From Endomychus coccineus (Eukaryota; Arthropoda; Insecta; Coleoptera; Endomychidae): a stretch of DNA of 64,000 nt. Every line of letters begins with the position of its first letter. The first letter of the stretch is position 1. The position numbers and the translations under genes are program-made. Positions 52,730 to 63,533 of this stretch are shown here, one piece after another. The stretch covers positions 9,610,001-9,674,000 of the forward strand of contig OY294070.1 of the NCBI GenBank assembly GCA_958510875.1, read 5' to 3'. Below the pieces are notes generated by a model, which saw only the letters and a program-made list of their open reading frames with translations, was not told the DNA's origin and ran no database searches.

Positions 52730-53170
52730 CCTGATCCAGATAAGAAATTTCTGATCCCCCATTGTTCACGAAGCCCCCGACTATATAGTTTCTGCAAGAC
52801 CATTTCGTTGAAAAACTCTAAACCCTAAAAGTTGATCCATGCAATTTGATCGTCAGCTTCGACGCCGAATCACTCTTTACCAATGTTCCCATTCCAGACA
52901 CCCTTTCCATAATTTCTCAACCATTAGCAAAACATAATTTTGACACTAAGCATCAAATCCTTTTCGAAAATACTAAAACCCTAGCCCGAATCCCAAACTT
53001 CTATCAGCGAAAAATTCTCGAAGGGATAGAAATACTGGAACATCAAAATAATGTAATCAGGGGCTTCAAACTTTCCAGTCTTAGGGCCAAGGGCAAAAAC
53101 AGTTTTAATTTTCCTGCCAGTGTCTATATACTTGCTACATTGGCTAGTTCAATTAATATTGTGTACTAAC
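52730..53170 (+). mobile_element. Penelope-like retroelement remnant
   Basis: The plus strand reads VDPCNLIVSFDAESLFTNVP, the hallmark RT block of Penelope-like elements (SFDV-SLFTNVP), followed after a large deletion by IPNFYQRKILEGIEILEHQN and RGFKLSS, which resembles the stretch at the end of the GIY-YIG endonuclease. Penelope-like elements often carry hammerhead ribozymes in their terminal repeats, which is relevant to the motifs at 24 and 44 kb, although no direct link is visible here. Confidence 0.72.
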
Positions 53171-53673
53171 TGTACTTTATTGTTAAGACCGCGACACTTG
53201 ACGACACCTGGTGATCACCCGCGGAAATAGGTAGTACCACTGTAGTACCCTTTATCGCAGTTAGTGCTAGTAGTATTTTGGGAAGCGCAGTAGCAATTAA
53301 GCATTCGCGAATAATCTCGTTGTTTCGAGAAAGTTCTGGTGTATTCCACTTACTTCTAGATGGTGGTAATTGGAGTATAAGTAGGCTAGCGGCGCTACCG
53401 CGAGTCGGTCTCCTAGGGAAGGTGAAGGAAGCGAAATCCTTTTGATATTGACATTGAAACCATAGCCCCGGAACTTCAAACGGAAATTATTGATTTACAG
53501 TGTAGTAATATAATTAATATGCTGATATGTTTATGTGTTTATATGTTAGAATGTTTATAATGTTTGTGGGATTCATTACAATTATTTGTTAGTTATTATG
53601 CTTAAGTTGAATTTTCTGAGTATTATGCTTGTCATTAAGCTTTATCTCCCAAGCGGGCCGTAGTTTCTAAACG

Positions 53674-54427
53674 CCTTTCTAAACCCGTCCTCGAAAATTT
53701 CACTTCGCACATGAACACACAACGGCAGGGTCAGGTGCCAGAACGGAGTTAACCGCCGGAATAAAGGCAATGAACTAGTTTAATGCATTTTGACAAAGGG
53801 TTCCTGGTAATCTGGTAATCATTCAACAAGATATTTATCGAATTGTGATAATCTTCTTTGCCCTTCTAATTCAAAATAAAATATGTAGGTATATTTTCAA
53901 GCCGTTCCTGCATCTATTTTTTGCTGTTTGAAGATGTTGGGACCAACACAATGGGGTTGAATTAGTTAGTTGGTTTAAAGCATGGGTATAATGTGAACGA
54001 TCCTATACAGGGTGTAAATAAATAACTGCGAAAAAATTCAGGGAGTGATTCCTTTCTAAACCCGTCCTCGAAAATTTCACTTCGCACATGAACACACAAC
54101 GGCAGGGTCAGGTGCCAGAACGGAGTTAACCGCCGGAATAAAGGCAATGAACTAGTTTAATGCATTTTGACAAAGGGTTCCTGGTAATCTGGTAATCATT
54201 CAACAAGATATTTATCGAATTGTGATAATCTTCTTTGCCCTTCTAATTCAAAATAAAATATGTAGGTATATTTTCAAGCCGTTCCTGCATCTATTTTTTG
54301 CTGTTTGAAGATGTTGGGACCAACACAATGGGGTTGAATTAGTTAGTTGGTTTAAAGCATGGGTATAATGTGAACGATCCTATACAGGGTGTAAATAAAT
54401 AACTGCGAAAAAATTCAGGGAGTGATT
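53674..54427. repeat. Two 377-bp tandem copies
   Basis: The unit 53674-54050 is repeated at 54051-54427 with essentially no differences. The junction falls 43 bp inside the left end of the mariner-type element, so the first unit carries a detached piece of its terminus (cagggtgtaaataaataact). A recent unequal exchange or replication slip is the simplest origin. Confidence 0.92.
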
Positions 54428-56733
54428 CCTTGTTGAAAAATAAGGTGGGTCTTTCATTTGACCCCCTAATGTTAAGATACAGCCCTTCAAATGGGGCGCC
54501 AAAAAAGTAGTTTTTTATTTTTATCTTCCAAATCCAGAAAGTTACAAAATAAAATTGGGCACACATTATTTGCTATTAAGAAGGCATCCAATAACTGAGT
54601 TGTTGGTTTTCCACTATGTTTGTAAGGGGTAGAAATAACCACCCCTAAACTTGTTTTCCACTTAACTTTTTCTCTTATGTGTATATTGCCAATTAAAGAT
54701 TTATTTTAGGTAGCTTGTTTCATTCTGAACAAAAAAGGTCTCTTGTAATTTTTTCGAAAAATTGAAGATTTCTGAGAAAAAAAATAATTCACTTACAAGT
54801 GTACATGGCACGATTCTCATAGTGTGGAATTTTAATTAAATTTTGATTTACCTAGTAGGCGGCTGTCATGTTGACATATTTTGTTAAGACAACTAAATTA
54901 TTTTTAGTATGTGCAATAATAAGTTAAAATCATTGTTAATTGTCTTACACTGTTATCATTTTGAGGCCCTTTTGTAAAGAATTTCAGTAAAATGGAAGTG
55001 TACACAAAAGCAGAATTGACAGATATGCTATTTAATGGAACTCAAACTGCACTTAAAATAATGTAGCAATTAAATATTATTCTTGAATTAAAAACTAATA
55101 GAGATCATATGAGATGTTCGAAATGACCCCCTTCAGCCATTACATACGCGTCTAGACGGCGACGCATTGATCCTCGTATCCGGTGGAACATTTCTGGGGT
55201 ATCTTGAATAACCCTACATGAAACAATTATGCGATTTGGTAGATCTTCCAGGTTTCGAACAGGAGTCTTGTATACCAAAGTTTTTAAATTCCCCCAAATG
55301 GAAAAATCCGAAGGATTTAAGTCCGGGGATCGAGGTGGCCAAAACTGAGGCCCATCTCGACCTATCCAGCGATTTGGATAGACTTCATTCAGAACCTCAC
55401 GTGCTCTTACACTAAAATGGGCAGGACCCCATCAAGTAATAGTGGCAAGTCTTCTCTCAGAAATAAACTGTATGAATTCCCATCTAATTTAGACGGCAGA
55501 AAATGTGGGCCAACTAACTGATTCCCAATATGGCCTAACCACACATTTAAAGAAAATTGTTCTTGGTGGTGAGCTTCTATTATAGCGTGATGGTTTTCTT
55601 CGGCCCATATGTGGTTATTATGATAATTAATAATCGCCTCTCTAGAAAACTTAGCCTCATCTGTAAATAACCTTCTTCAGGAATGCACAGTTTTGTCTAA
55701 TCACTTCCAGCATCCAAGTGGGAAATACTAGACGATTCGGAAAATCCCGCGGTAATAGAGCCTGGACTCGTTTTATGTGATAAGGATATAAGAGCTGTTC
55801 CTTTAAGATGTCATATACCGTCATATGGTTAACATGTAACAGCAAACCAATCTTCCTGATACTAATGTCAGGTTGCTCGTCGACTAAATTAAGTACTGCT
55901 TCCTCTAATACTGGTGTTCTAACTTCGCGTTGGCGACCAAAATCATGTTTCATCGTTTTGAAGGTACCCTTTTCTCGTAGTCGTTGACGAAGCCGTGCAA
56001 ATAGACTGTGATGAGGAGCGACGCGATGGGGATACATTTCTGAATATCTTCTTGACGCTTCTAAGGAATTTCCATTAGATAGCCCATGAACGAAATGCAT
56101 ATCTGTCAATTCTTCATTTGTGTACACTTCCATTTTACTGAAATTCTTTACAAAAGGGCCTCAAAATGATAACAGTGTAAGACAATTAACAATGATTTTA
56201 ACTTATTATTGCACATACTGAAAATAATTTAGTTGTCTTAACGAAATATGTCAACATGACAGCTGCCTACTAGGTAAATCAAAGTTTAATTAAAATTCCA
56301 CACTATGAGAATCGTGCCATGTACTTGTAAGTAAATTTTTTTTTATCAGAAATCTTCAATTTTTCGAAAAAAATACAGGAGACCTTTTTTGTTCAGAATG
56401 AAACAAGCTACCTAAAATAAATTTTTAATTGGCAATATACACATAAGAGAAAAAGTTAAGTGAAAAACAAGTTTTAGGTGTGCTTATTTCTACCCCTTAC
56501 AAACAGTGGAAAACCAGCAACTCAGTTATTGGATGCCTTCTTAATAGTAAATAATGTGTGCTTGATTTGCTTTTTGGATTTAGAAGATAAAAATAAAAAA
56601 CTACTTTTTTGGCGCCCCATTTAAAGGGCTGTATCTTAACATGAGGGGGTCAAATGATTTTTTTCATATGGAAGACACCTTATTTTTCAACAAGGAATCA
56701 CCCCGTGCATTTTTTCGCAATTATTTAGGGAAG
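54385..56733 (-). mobile_element. Second long-TIR mariner-like transposon
   Basis: The left arm from 54385 (cagggtgtaaataaataact, after TA) to about 55037 pairs with about 56100-56733; the right terminus is eroded (tttagggaag then TA). The arms (about 630 bp) include the first 10-15 codons of the transposase, so the left arm carries an inverted copy of the start, MEVYTKAELTDM. About 2.35 kb in total, upstream of rapsyn. Confidence 0.85.
55105..56133 (-). pseudogene. Mariner-type transposase (DUF4817/DDE_3), disrupted
   Basis: The start MEVYTNEELTDMHFVHGLSN (ATG at 56133) leads into RRYSEMYPHRVAPHHSLFAR and a helix-turn-helix segment ISIRKIGLLLHVNHMTVYDI. The frame shifts by one base near 55668 (before LFTDEAKFS, the first Asp), and again near 55440, where residues around the second Asp (QQDGAPAHF) are lost with a deletion. 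The end has WPPRSPDLNPSDFSIWG with the third Asp, and stops after GGHFEHLI at 55105. At least two lesions; inactive. Confidence 0.82.
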
Positions 56734-57798
56734 TAAAATGTACTTCAACATAAAATTAGATTGTTGAATAAATATATTATCTTCGTCGGAAAATCACAGT
56801 AAATTCTCTGGATTGGAGGCAACATGACAAGACTAGAACACCCAAGAGATCCGATAGTCAATTTGAATTAACGACGTTAGTTTGCATAGACATGAGGGGA
56901 TGATTAACCGGTAACGTCCCCCATCACAAACACATGGTGTTTATCTAGGTTTCTATCGTAGGATGGGTCGGTCGAATGGCAAACATGCGGACTCTAATGC
57001 AGTCACATGTAGTTGTGTTAGATAGAATAGTACTTGTTAGAGAATACCCTACAGACACGGTTTCCAAGTGGGACGAACACACCCCCGTTCTGACCCCAAT
57101 AATGTCAGTAGACCAATACAAAAACAGTGCACGAAAATAACGACCACTTCGGTAATATTCGACGAACTACGTTTACATCCCTTATAAAGGCTTGTGTGAT
57201 ATCTTAATACATCCGCAATGCATTTTTTGCTACCCTTAACCCAATGGCGCTCAATGCTTATTTCTAGTTACTTTATAAAATTCACATAGATAATGTGAAA
57301 CAGTATTTCAAACAAGATGGTCCAAATTAAACTTTAGGATACATTGTCTGTATGAAGAAAACAGAATAGAGTATACGCTCCTCGCCGAAAGAAAGAACTG
57401 ACGTCATAGTTGCAGCTATCTTTGTCAAAGCAGGAGTATTTCATTTTAACAGTTGGTAACACTTTCCAGCGTTGTGGGGTACATCAGTCGAGCTTATTCA
57501 ACTGACTTGATAGTTCGTATATTTTTCCAGTTCAACCAATTCCAAAACAGCTGTGATCAATTGATCACGTGACTTCTCTCACTTTTGTAAGCAAAATAGG
57601 TTTCGGAGACTTCTGCGTGTCAAATGTATGATTGTAGGAATAGAAAATGCATTAAAAATGATTTAGAAAAAGCTATTGAAAGACGATAAATTATAATGTA
57701 TTTCACAACTGTTTTATAGTGACACCTGAATTATGTAGTCATCTTCCTCATGATATCTACGCTGACCTTTATCGGCATGTAGACATTGTAAACTATGT
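56734..57798. other. No recognisable feature
   Basis: Between the mariner and the hAT element no exon or repeat was recognised. Confidence 0.3.
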
Positions 57799-57806
57799 AT
57801 TCCAAC

Positions 57807-58793
57807 CAGAGGCGTAGCGAGGATTGTGCGCGCCCGGGGGCAGTTATCATAATTGCGCTCCCCCACTCAAGTCACAGCCCTTTGATTCTTAACAATATTT
57901 ATTTTCGTATATAACATTGCCAAATGTATTTAATGAAAGAAACAAGGGAACATATTTTTTAATAGTTTAATGTACCTCTCTTTTAAACTCACATATATTC
58001 ATTGAACAATAAATCTAGATATGTATTTTACGCGCTTTCATTGATGCGAACATATCTATTATGCGTGATGCATCAATCGATTCGAGAGTCTGTTTCTTTA
58101 TACTCAACAGACAATCTGTGTTGCTCCATTAATGGCCGCAGATAAGTTAATATTAACTTTAACTTGCTGAAGGACCGCTCACAACTTGCAATAGATACGG
58201 AGACAGTTAGCAGGATCTGTAACGCAACTCTTAAATTCGGAAAAACATCTTTACCGCACTGTATAAGAAATCGAAGTAGTTCGATGGGGGTAACGATGAC
58301 ATTTTCCCGTGAACGTAGTAACATTTTGCAGTCAACGATGGCGTTATACAAGCCAGTGCCGTCAACGTCAGTAGCGTAAAATTCTCCTAAACTTTCACAC
58401 TGTTTTTCCACACAATCGAAATCTGAACCACTCATCAACTCTGCAACTTTAAAGAGGAAGCCAAACTTCTTGTTCAGATCACGAAGACGCTGAAAACGAT
58501 TGTCGAACTCAACCTGGAGCCTATCAACAGCGTTTGCCAAACCGCAACGTTGTTCCTCCTCTGCTGAAAGGCCTGCATCTTCAGCTAACTCTCCGTCTCC
58601 AGGCATTCGGCGACGTCTTCTTCTTCTCCTTTTGATGTTGATTCTCCATCGGTCACATTTTTGTTTGGCGTCTGCAATCGCGGCAGTACACAAATCGTCT
58701 CGAATGTGTGCCAAGTCGTGTTGAAGAGAGTCGAGGTCGTTGGCAACTTTAGACATTTCCACATTTGGCGCCACCCCCCTCGCTTCGCCACTG
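57807..58793 (-). mobile_element. 987-bp hAT element with perfect 8-bp TSD
   Basis: The left end cagaggcgtagcgagg and the right end, inverted, cagtggcgaagcgagg are hAT-type (CAGNGGCG) termini, both leading into GGCGC-containing sequence. The 8-mer attccaac flanks it at 57799-57806 and 58794-58801. It carries an uninterrupted frame for only the C-terminal part of a transposase. Confidence 0.93.
58073..58756 (-). CDS. hAT transposase C-terminal protein (227 codons, intact frame)
   Basis: The first ATG in the frame is at 58756 (MSKVANDLDSLQHDLAHIRD); the frame runs open to a stop at 58073. It has an Arg-rich stretch (KRRRRRRRRM) at about residues 43-52, a coiled-coil-like middle (RLQVEFDNRFQRLRDLNKKF), then the hAT dimerisation domain VSIASCERSFSKLKLILTYL. 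The DDE catalytic core and BED finger are absent. As a stand-alone product it could at most dimerise with a full transposase; it may equally be a by-product of internal deletion. The final 8 residues differ from the usual LSIE-like end. Confidence 0.7.
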   Translation of the reverse strand: MSKVANDLDSLQHDLAHIRDDLCTAAIADAKQKCDRWRINIKRRRRRRRRMPGDGELAEDAGLSAEEEQRCGLANAVDRLQVEFDNRFQRLRDLNKKFGFLFKVAELMSGSDFDCVEKQCESLGEFYATDVDGTGLYNAIVDCKMLLRSRENVIVTPIELLRFLIQCGKDVFPNLRVALQILLTVSVSIASCERSFSKLKLILTYLRPLMEQHRLSVEYKETDSRID

Positions 58794-59074
58794 ATTCCAA
58801 CAATATAATTGATATATTCCTTAACTATTTACATTATTTACTAATTTAGCGCCTTCTTCTTAATATCTACATTGACCTTTATCGGCATGTACATATTGTC
58901 AACTATGAACTCCAATAGTGGAATTTATATACTCTTAGATATTTGCATTAAGATTAAATGACTGTATAAGCATGTAGAATTGTCAACGGCGGTGTTGTTC
59001 TATTCTTACTTGTGTGTAAATAAAAGCTAGTCATTTGTAACATCCCTATTGTTCAAGAGAAAAGAAACTTAATT

Positions 59075-59670
59075 CCTGCAGACAGAAAAACCAGACATAC
59101 TGGCCTTAACTGAGACGCAGGTCAATCCATCCACTAACACGACCTATATGCTCTGCCCTGGCTACGAGCTTCACATTCGTTTCAGATTCAAATGAGGTAT
59201 CTCTCTCTATTCCAAAAATGATCTCTCATGCCACAGAGAGGAGAATCTAGAACCACAAGACTTCAATATAATGTGGTTCAAGCTTGATAATCACACACAT
59301 ACAAAATTTCTCTGTTGTCTTTATCATGAAATGAATCAGCTCATGGTGAACTCTTTGAATTTTTCTTTGAAACTTGACCTTATTCAGCATAAATATCCAG
59401 AAACTGAAATTATCATTATAGAGGATTTCAACGTTCACAACGCCGCTTGGCTCAAGGTCTGATACAAGACGGATGACGCAGGGCTCTAGGCTGAGGCCTT
59501 CGCCATTACCTATGGTCTCGAGCAGTCAATTAATGAACCAACACGGATCCCTGATAACAACTATCATTATGCCTATACGCTTGGCTTATTCCTCACTAAC
59601 AATCCAGATCCCTTATGTAAAAGTCTACCTTTGGCTAACTCTTCGAACATTATAGGATTCCCTTTCGTGT
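59075..59670 (+). mobile_element. LINE fragment (AP-type endonuclease)
   Basis: The plus strand reads PDILALTETQVNPSTNTTYM and PGYELHIRFRF, then EPQDFNIMWFKLD, YPETEIIIIEDFNVHNAAWL (the GDFNxH box with Gly changed to Glu), and AEAFAITYGLEQSINEPTRI with a decayed SDH box near 59640. This is the N-terminal endonuclease of a jockey-type ORF2. Confidence 0.78.
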
Positions 59671-60860
59671 AGTCAAAGAATAACTTAAAAAAAATCAAAG
59701 TATAGAAAAAACCTTGTATACAGGTGAACTTGTCTTGTATTGTGTATTCAGTTGATTTAACGGGCGTGACAGATTTAACAAATTGTTCTTGTCCTTAACT
59801 GTCATTCTAAAAGTAACAAATATTTCTCAAAAGCACCGAGGAGATCAATTATTGTAACACTGCAAAGAAAAACTACACGAGAAATGACAGTGATTTCATG
59901 AATTAATGACTTACTTACATCGTAATAAATAGCCACGCTCCAAAAAATTTGGAAGGAAATGAATAAAATTATTGAAAAGCAGGCCGGGAGGCGTGGATTG
60001 AACGAGTCGGCATTTTAGAAGATTGGTTAAGTCACATCTAGTGGGCGTGACCAAAATCTAAGCAAGCTAATCTATGAATTAGGGTTTGTTGTAACGTAAT
60101 TCATCAAATGTTTTTCCTAAACTCTAATTTAATACAACCTGAAGATTAATTGGCGTATGAAACTAATTGACGACAAGGAAACTCGATACACTTCGTAAAA
60201 AGTGTAGCATTTAAAAGTCTACACTGAAACACACGTGTTTAAGATAAAGATAGAACGAATAAGATACATGTTATGAAGTAGGGATGGACTCTCTCGTGCA
60301 ATTTTCAGTTTCAAACTTTGTGTCATCCCAGTTGGTGCCGTCATAAAAATATCCGGGGCGAATAATTAACAATAATTGGATTTTCATGTTTATTTTGTAT
60401 GTACGTTATTGAATGTGAAAAGACAGTGGAAAAAATTATTGTGACACAAATGTTAACAAAGTGTAGTGGTTGGTGAATGGTGGAGTAGTTTTTTTGTTTA
60501 GCGATTTTACTACTATTTTCAATAATAACGCTAGTCCAATTGAATATGCGTGTCGCATTTCCACTGCAGTGAAGTCATCATTCGATAAAACATCCTTTTG
60601 GTAACGAAGAGTTTTCTCTTCTATCATTTCTTGAAACACGTCATTTTGCATGCCTTTTCAACAATATTTGGGTCCTAACACAGCCGACTCTATACGAGCC
60701 TCAACCGTACTCCTATGCCGTATGAACGACTGCTGCTCTAATACTAAGTCCATCTTTTCGAAATTGTATTAATACGATTTTTCGCATTTTGTACTGTAAT
60801 GCCTGCATTAGAAACCTCAAAATCGTACAGTAATGAGACATTTTACAGCATAGCAACCAG
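59671..60860. other. No recognisable feature
   Basis: No supported exon or element; a 71-codon minus frame (60651-60436) is unassigned. Confidence 0.3.
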
Positions 60861-61580
60861 CAGTGGCGGACAGGGTGGGCACAAGGAAAAACTTACCTAT
60901 TTTTTGTATATAAAATTCATTTTCCATTTTTCATGCTCGAAAAAACGTCTATAACTTTGTTGTCAAAATCCGGGATAGACTGGACGAACTTGTTTTCTAT
61001 TGATAGGACCGCCAATGCGATCAGTCGATCTTCTGACATTGTGCATCTCAGAAAAGTTTTAATGCGTTTGAGGGTGGAAAAACATCTTTCACATTCTGCT
61101 GTCAACACGGGCGTTGTACAAATAATATTCAGTTTGTCTGTTGTCTGTTATGAACACTAAAGTGGCTAAATACCACCTACGTCATACATGTCATAGCGCT
61201 CATAAATTGCAGAAAGTTCACTTTTTAATATGACACTGTCCAACACAGGATAAGATTTCACAGTTTCATCAGAATATTTTTGTGGAAATGCATGTGTATA
61301 AGTTTTAAAATTTAGAGAATCAAATAATTTTGCTGCACACTTAAGTGATCCCCAAAATCAAATCGGTCGCTAATTTGGGATAAAATAGTGTCACATACTT
61401 CCTTTGCAATAACATCTCTGTTATCTCCAGCTGTCGTTTTTTGTCTTTCCCTAGCAGGTTCTTCATTATTGCGTTCTTGATTGTCATTGTCAGTAGAATT
61501 CGAATAATTTGCTTTCGGCGTTGCCCTAGGCCTGCTGGACCCTTGTATCAAGGGGGGCACAATGGACCCAATCAAGCGGT
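60861..61580 (-). mobile_element. hAT transposon fragment
   Basis: A hAT-like terminus, cagtggcggacagggtgggc, starts at 60861. The minus strand encodes a transposase tail: AKLFDSLNFK and the dimerisation domain AECERCFSTLKRIKTFLRCT, ALAVLSIENKFVQSIPDF (61108-60917). A low-complexity N-terminal piece (QERNNEEPARERQKTTAGD) lies at 61575-61312 in another frame. No matching right end with the same TSD was found. Confidence 0.7.
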
Positions 61581-62170
61581 CTAAGTACTATGGACTTGTC
61601 CTCCCCGTCTTGATTGATTTATTGACTATAAAAATTCACAAGAAGATAGACCTGTCAAAATAGGCAGATTCACAGCTTTCATAAAAAGTGTTTCTAAACG
61701 AAATACAACGCAAAGAAAACAATCGAGGTGAGAAGACAATCGGAGCACTTTTAGCTTTGATGCGACTGCATTTATATAATTAATTAATCTGAAATATGAC
61801 GTAACAAATATTGTGAAACAATATAAACATTAGATACAATTTTGAGGTAATCCACGGTTTTTTCAATTTGAAAACAAGAAACCTCAGAATAGCGTTGAAT
61901 TAATCACCAATAAATTTTCATTCAGAACTACTTCAGAATTTTGAAGCTTTCTCATATTGAAAAATTCCGCATAGGTACATCCAGTTCACTCAATATCAAA
62001 TACATAAGGTAAATTGCCTTTTGCAGTTGAGCACTGTCAATCCCACGCATTTTAGTCTGATTAGATAATATTTCAACATGTGACCAGTAGAGAAATTCCG
62101 AGCAATTCAAATGTTTCAATAAACCACTTTGCTTCACTAATAGTAACTGAATCCATACCATCTTCGACAT
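61581..62170. other. No recognisable feature
   Basis: AT-rich sequence between transposon fragments; overlapping minus-strand frames at 61952-62318 resemble no known family. Confidence 0.25.
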
Positions 62171-62497
62171 TTGAATGCGGAATATCCAGATCGCTGGATA
62201 GGTAGAGGACACGATGCACCAGTGAACTGGCCGGCCCGCTCCCCTGATTTGACGCCCTGCGACTTCTTTCTATGGGGCGCTTTGAAGTCGAAAGTTTATG
62301 CAGCTCCAGTAAACACACGAGAGGAATTATTGCAACGAATTAATCATGAAGCGGATTTATTGAAGAATGATCCTGAAGTACTAGCCAGAGTTCAATCCAA
62401 TTTCTTGAAACGAATTAATTCAGGAAAATGGGCAACATTTCGAACAATTGATGCCTTAGCGATTTCCCAAAAAGTTTTGTTGTTTCTTTTAATTTAG
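62171..62497 (+). pseudogene. Mariner-type transposase, C-terminal fragment
   Basis: A 108-codon open frame starts within a conserved block (LNAEYPDRWIGRGHDAPVNW) and continues WPARSPDLTPCDFFLWGALK with the third catalytic Asp, then YAAPVNTREELLQRINHEAD. It lacks the DNA-binding half and the first two Asp residues. Same broad DUF4817/DDE_3 family as the 18 kb and 55 kb copies but clearly a separate lineage. Confidence 0.82.
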
Positions 62498-63476
62498 CAT
62501 TTGTTTTTCCTAAATAATCACATCGTTTCCCCATTTCTATTGTTTTTATTATTCGTGTTTTACCGAGATATTAACCATTTCAGTGTTAGTGAAATTTTGA
62601 GCCATAATTTTATAAAATTTTTACGGAAAGCAAAGTAAAAACTGACAGTTTTGAGAATAAATTCTTCAAATGCCAAAATGACATTAGAAAAGCCAAGGCA
62701 ACTAAGGTATTTTAATCAAGTAAAATTAGTAAGCCAAAATTGCAGAGACTCGAAAATTAATTTTTTCAAGCTAATCCGTTGATTTTATCAAAATTTTCTA
62801 AGAGTAAGAAAAGTTTTCAAATCAGATAAGCTATCTACGTAAAAATATAGAGTGAATTACATCGACCACAAAAAAGTTCTGGACACTTTTCCCGTTACAT
62901 CCTCAAGTTTGAGCCATTTATATAGTCTCTAAGGCTCTGTGCTCCACTCTCAAAATGGCCATTATTGACAGTAACTCACCTGTTGAATATTGTAAAAGTT
63001 CTTCATCACGTTCTCAAGTTATACCGAAAAAACAAAATTATTTTTGCAATTTTGAAGCCCCCTACCGGCTAAACAAGACACTTGAGGCAAAAGTAAAAAG
63101 GCTCATCAACTTTTTTTCGAATCAAAGAATCTTCGGCTTTATTTTTGCCACGCAGTTCGAGGACATCCTGTATATTATAAGATATTCTATTACGTGTAAA
63201 TAACAAATTATTTTTAATAATCCTATTATGGTGATTATTTTTAGTTAAAATTCAAAGTATATTTGATATTTTACTTTTCATTCTTTTTAGAAAAAGAAGG
63301 GGCGCAAAGAGTTTATATGCGTGGGGGGAGGGGGGCGGTAAGTAGCTACGCTACTGGCTACATCCTTGAATCCAGGTAACATAATCAGTTTTATTTTCAC
63401 CGATGAAGACTGCATAGCAATGGAAATGCGTATTCTACTATTCTAATTTATAATTTTCTGCATAAGTGAAGTGTAA
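62498..63476. other. Flank with possible hAT terminus
   Basis: No exon recognised. The G-rich tract at 63322-63338 followed by agtagctacgctactg resembles an inverted hAT end (cagtagcgtagct on the minus strand), but no partner with an equal flanking 8-mer was found. Confidence 0.35.
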
Positions 63477-63533
63477 ATTAACGTGAACATCCTAGAACTA
63501 TTGAAACAATATGAAACGTATGTGAAGAATGAA

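Noticed and set aside
58164..58849. Plus-strand frames opposite the hAT transposase
   Set aside because: They are antisense shadows of the recognised minus-strand frame and have no family resemblance of their own.
60861..63356. One hAT element using the CAGTGGCGG end at 60861 and the inverted CAGTAGCG end near 63356
   Set aside because: The flanking 8-mers differ (gcaaccag against gctacatc) and the termini match for only a few bases.
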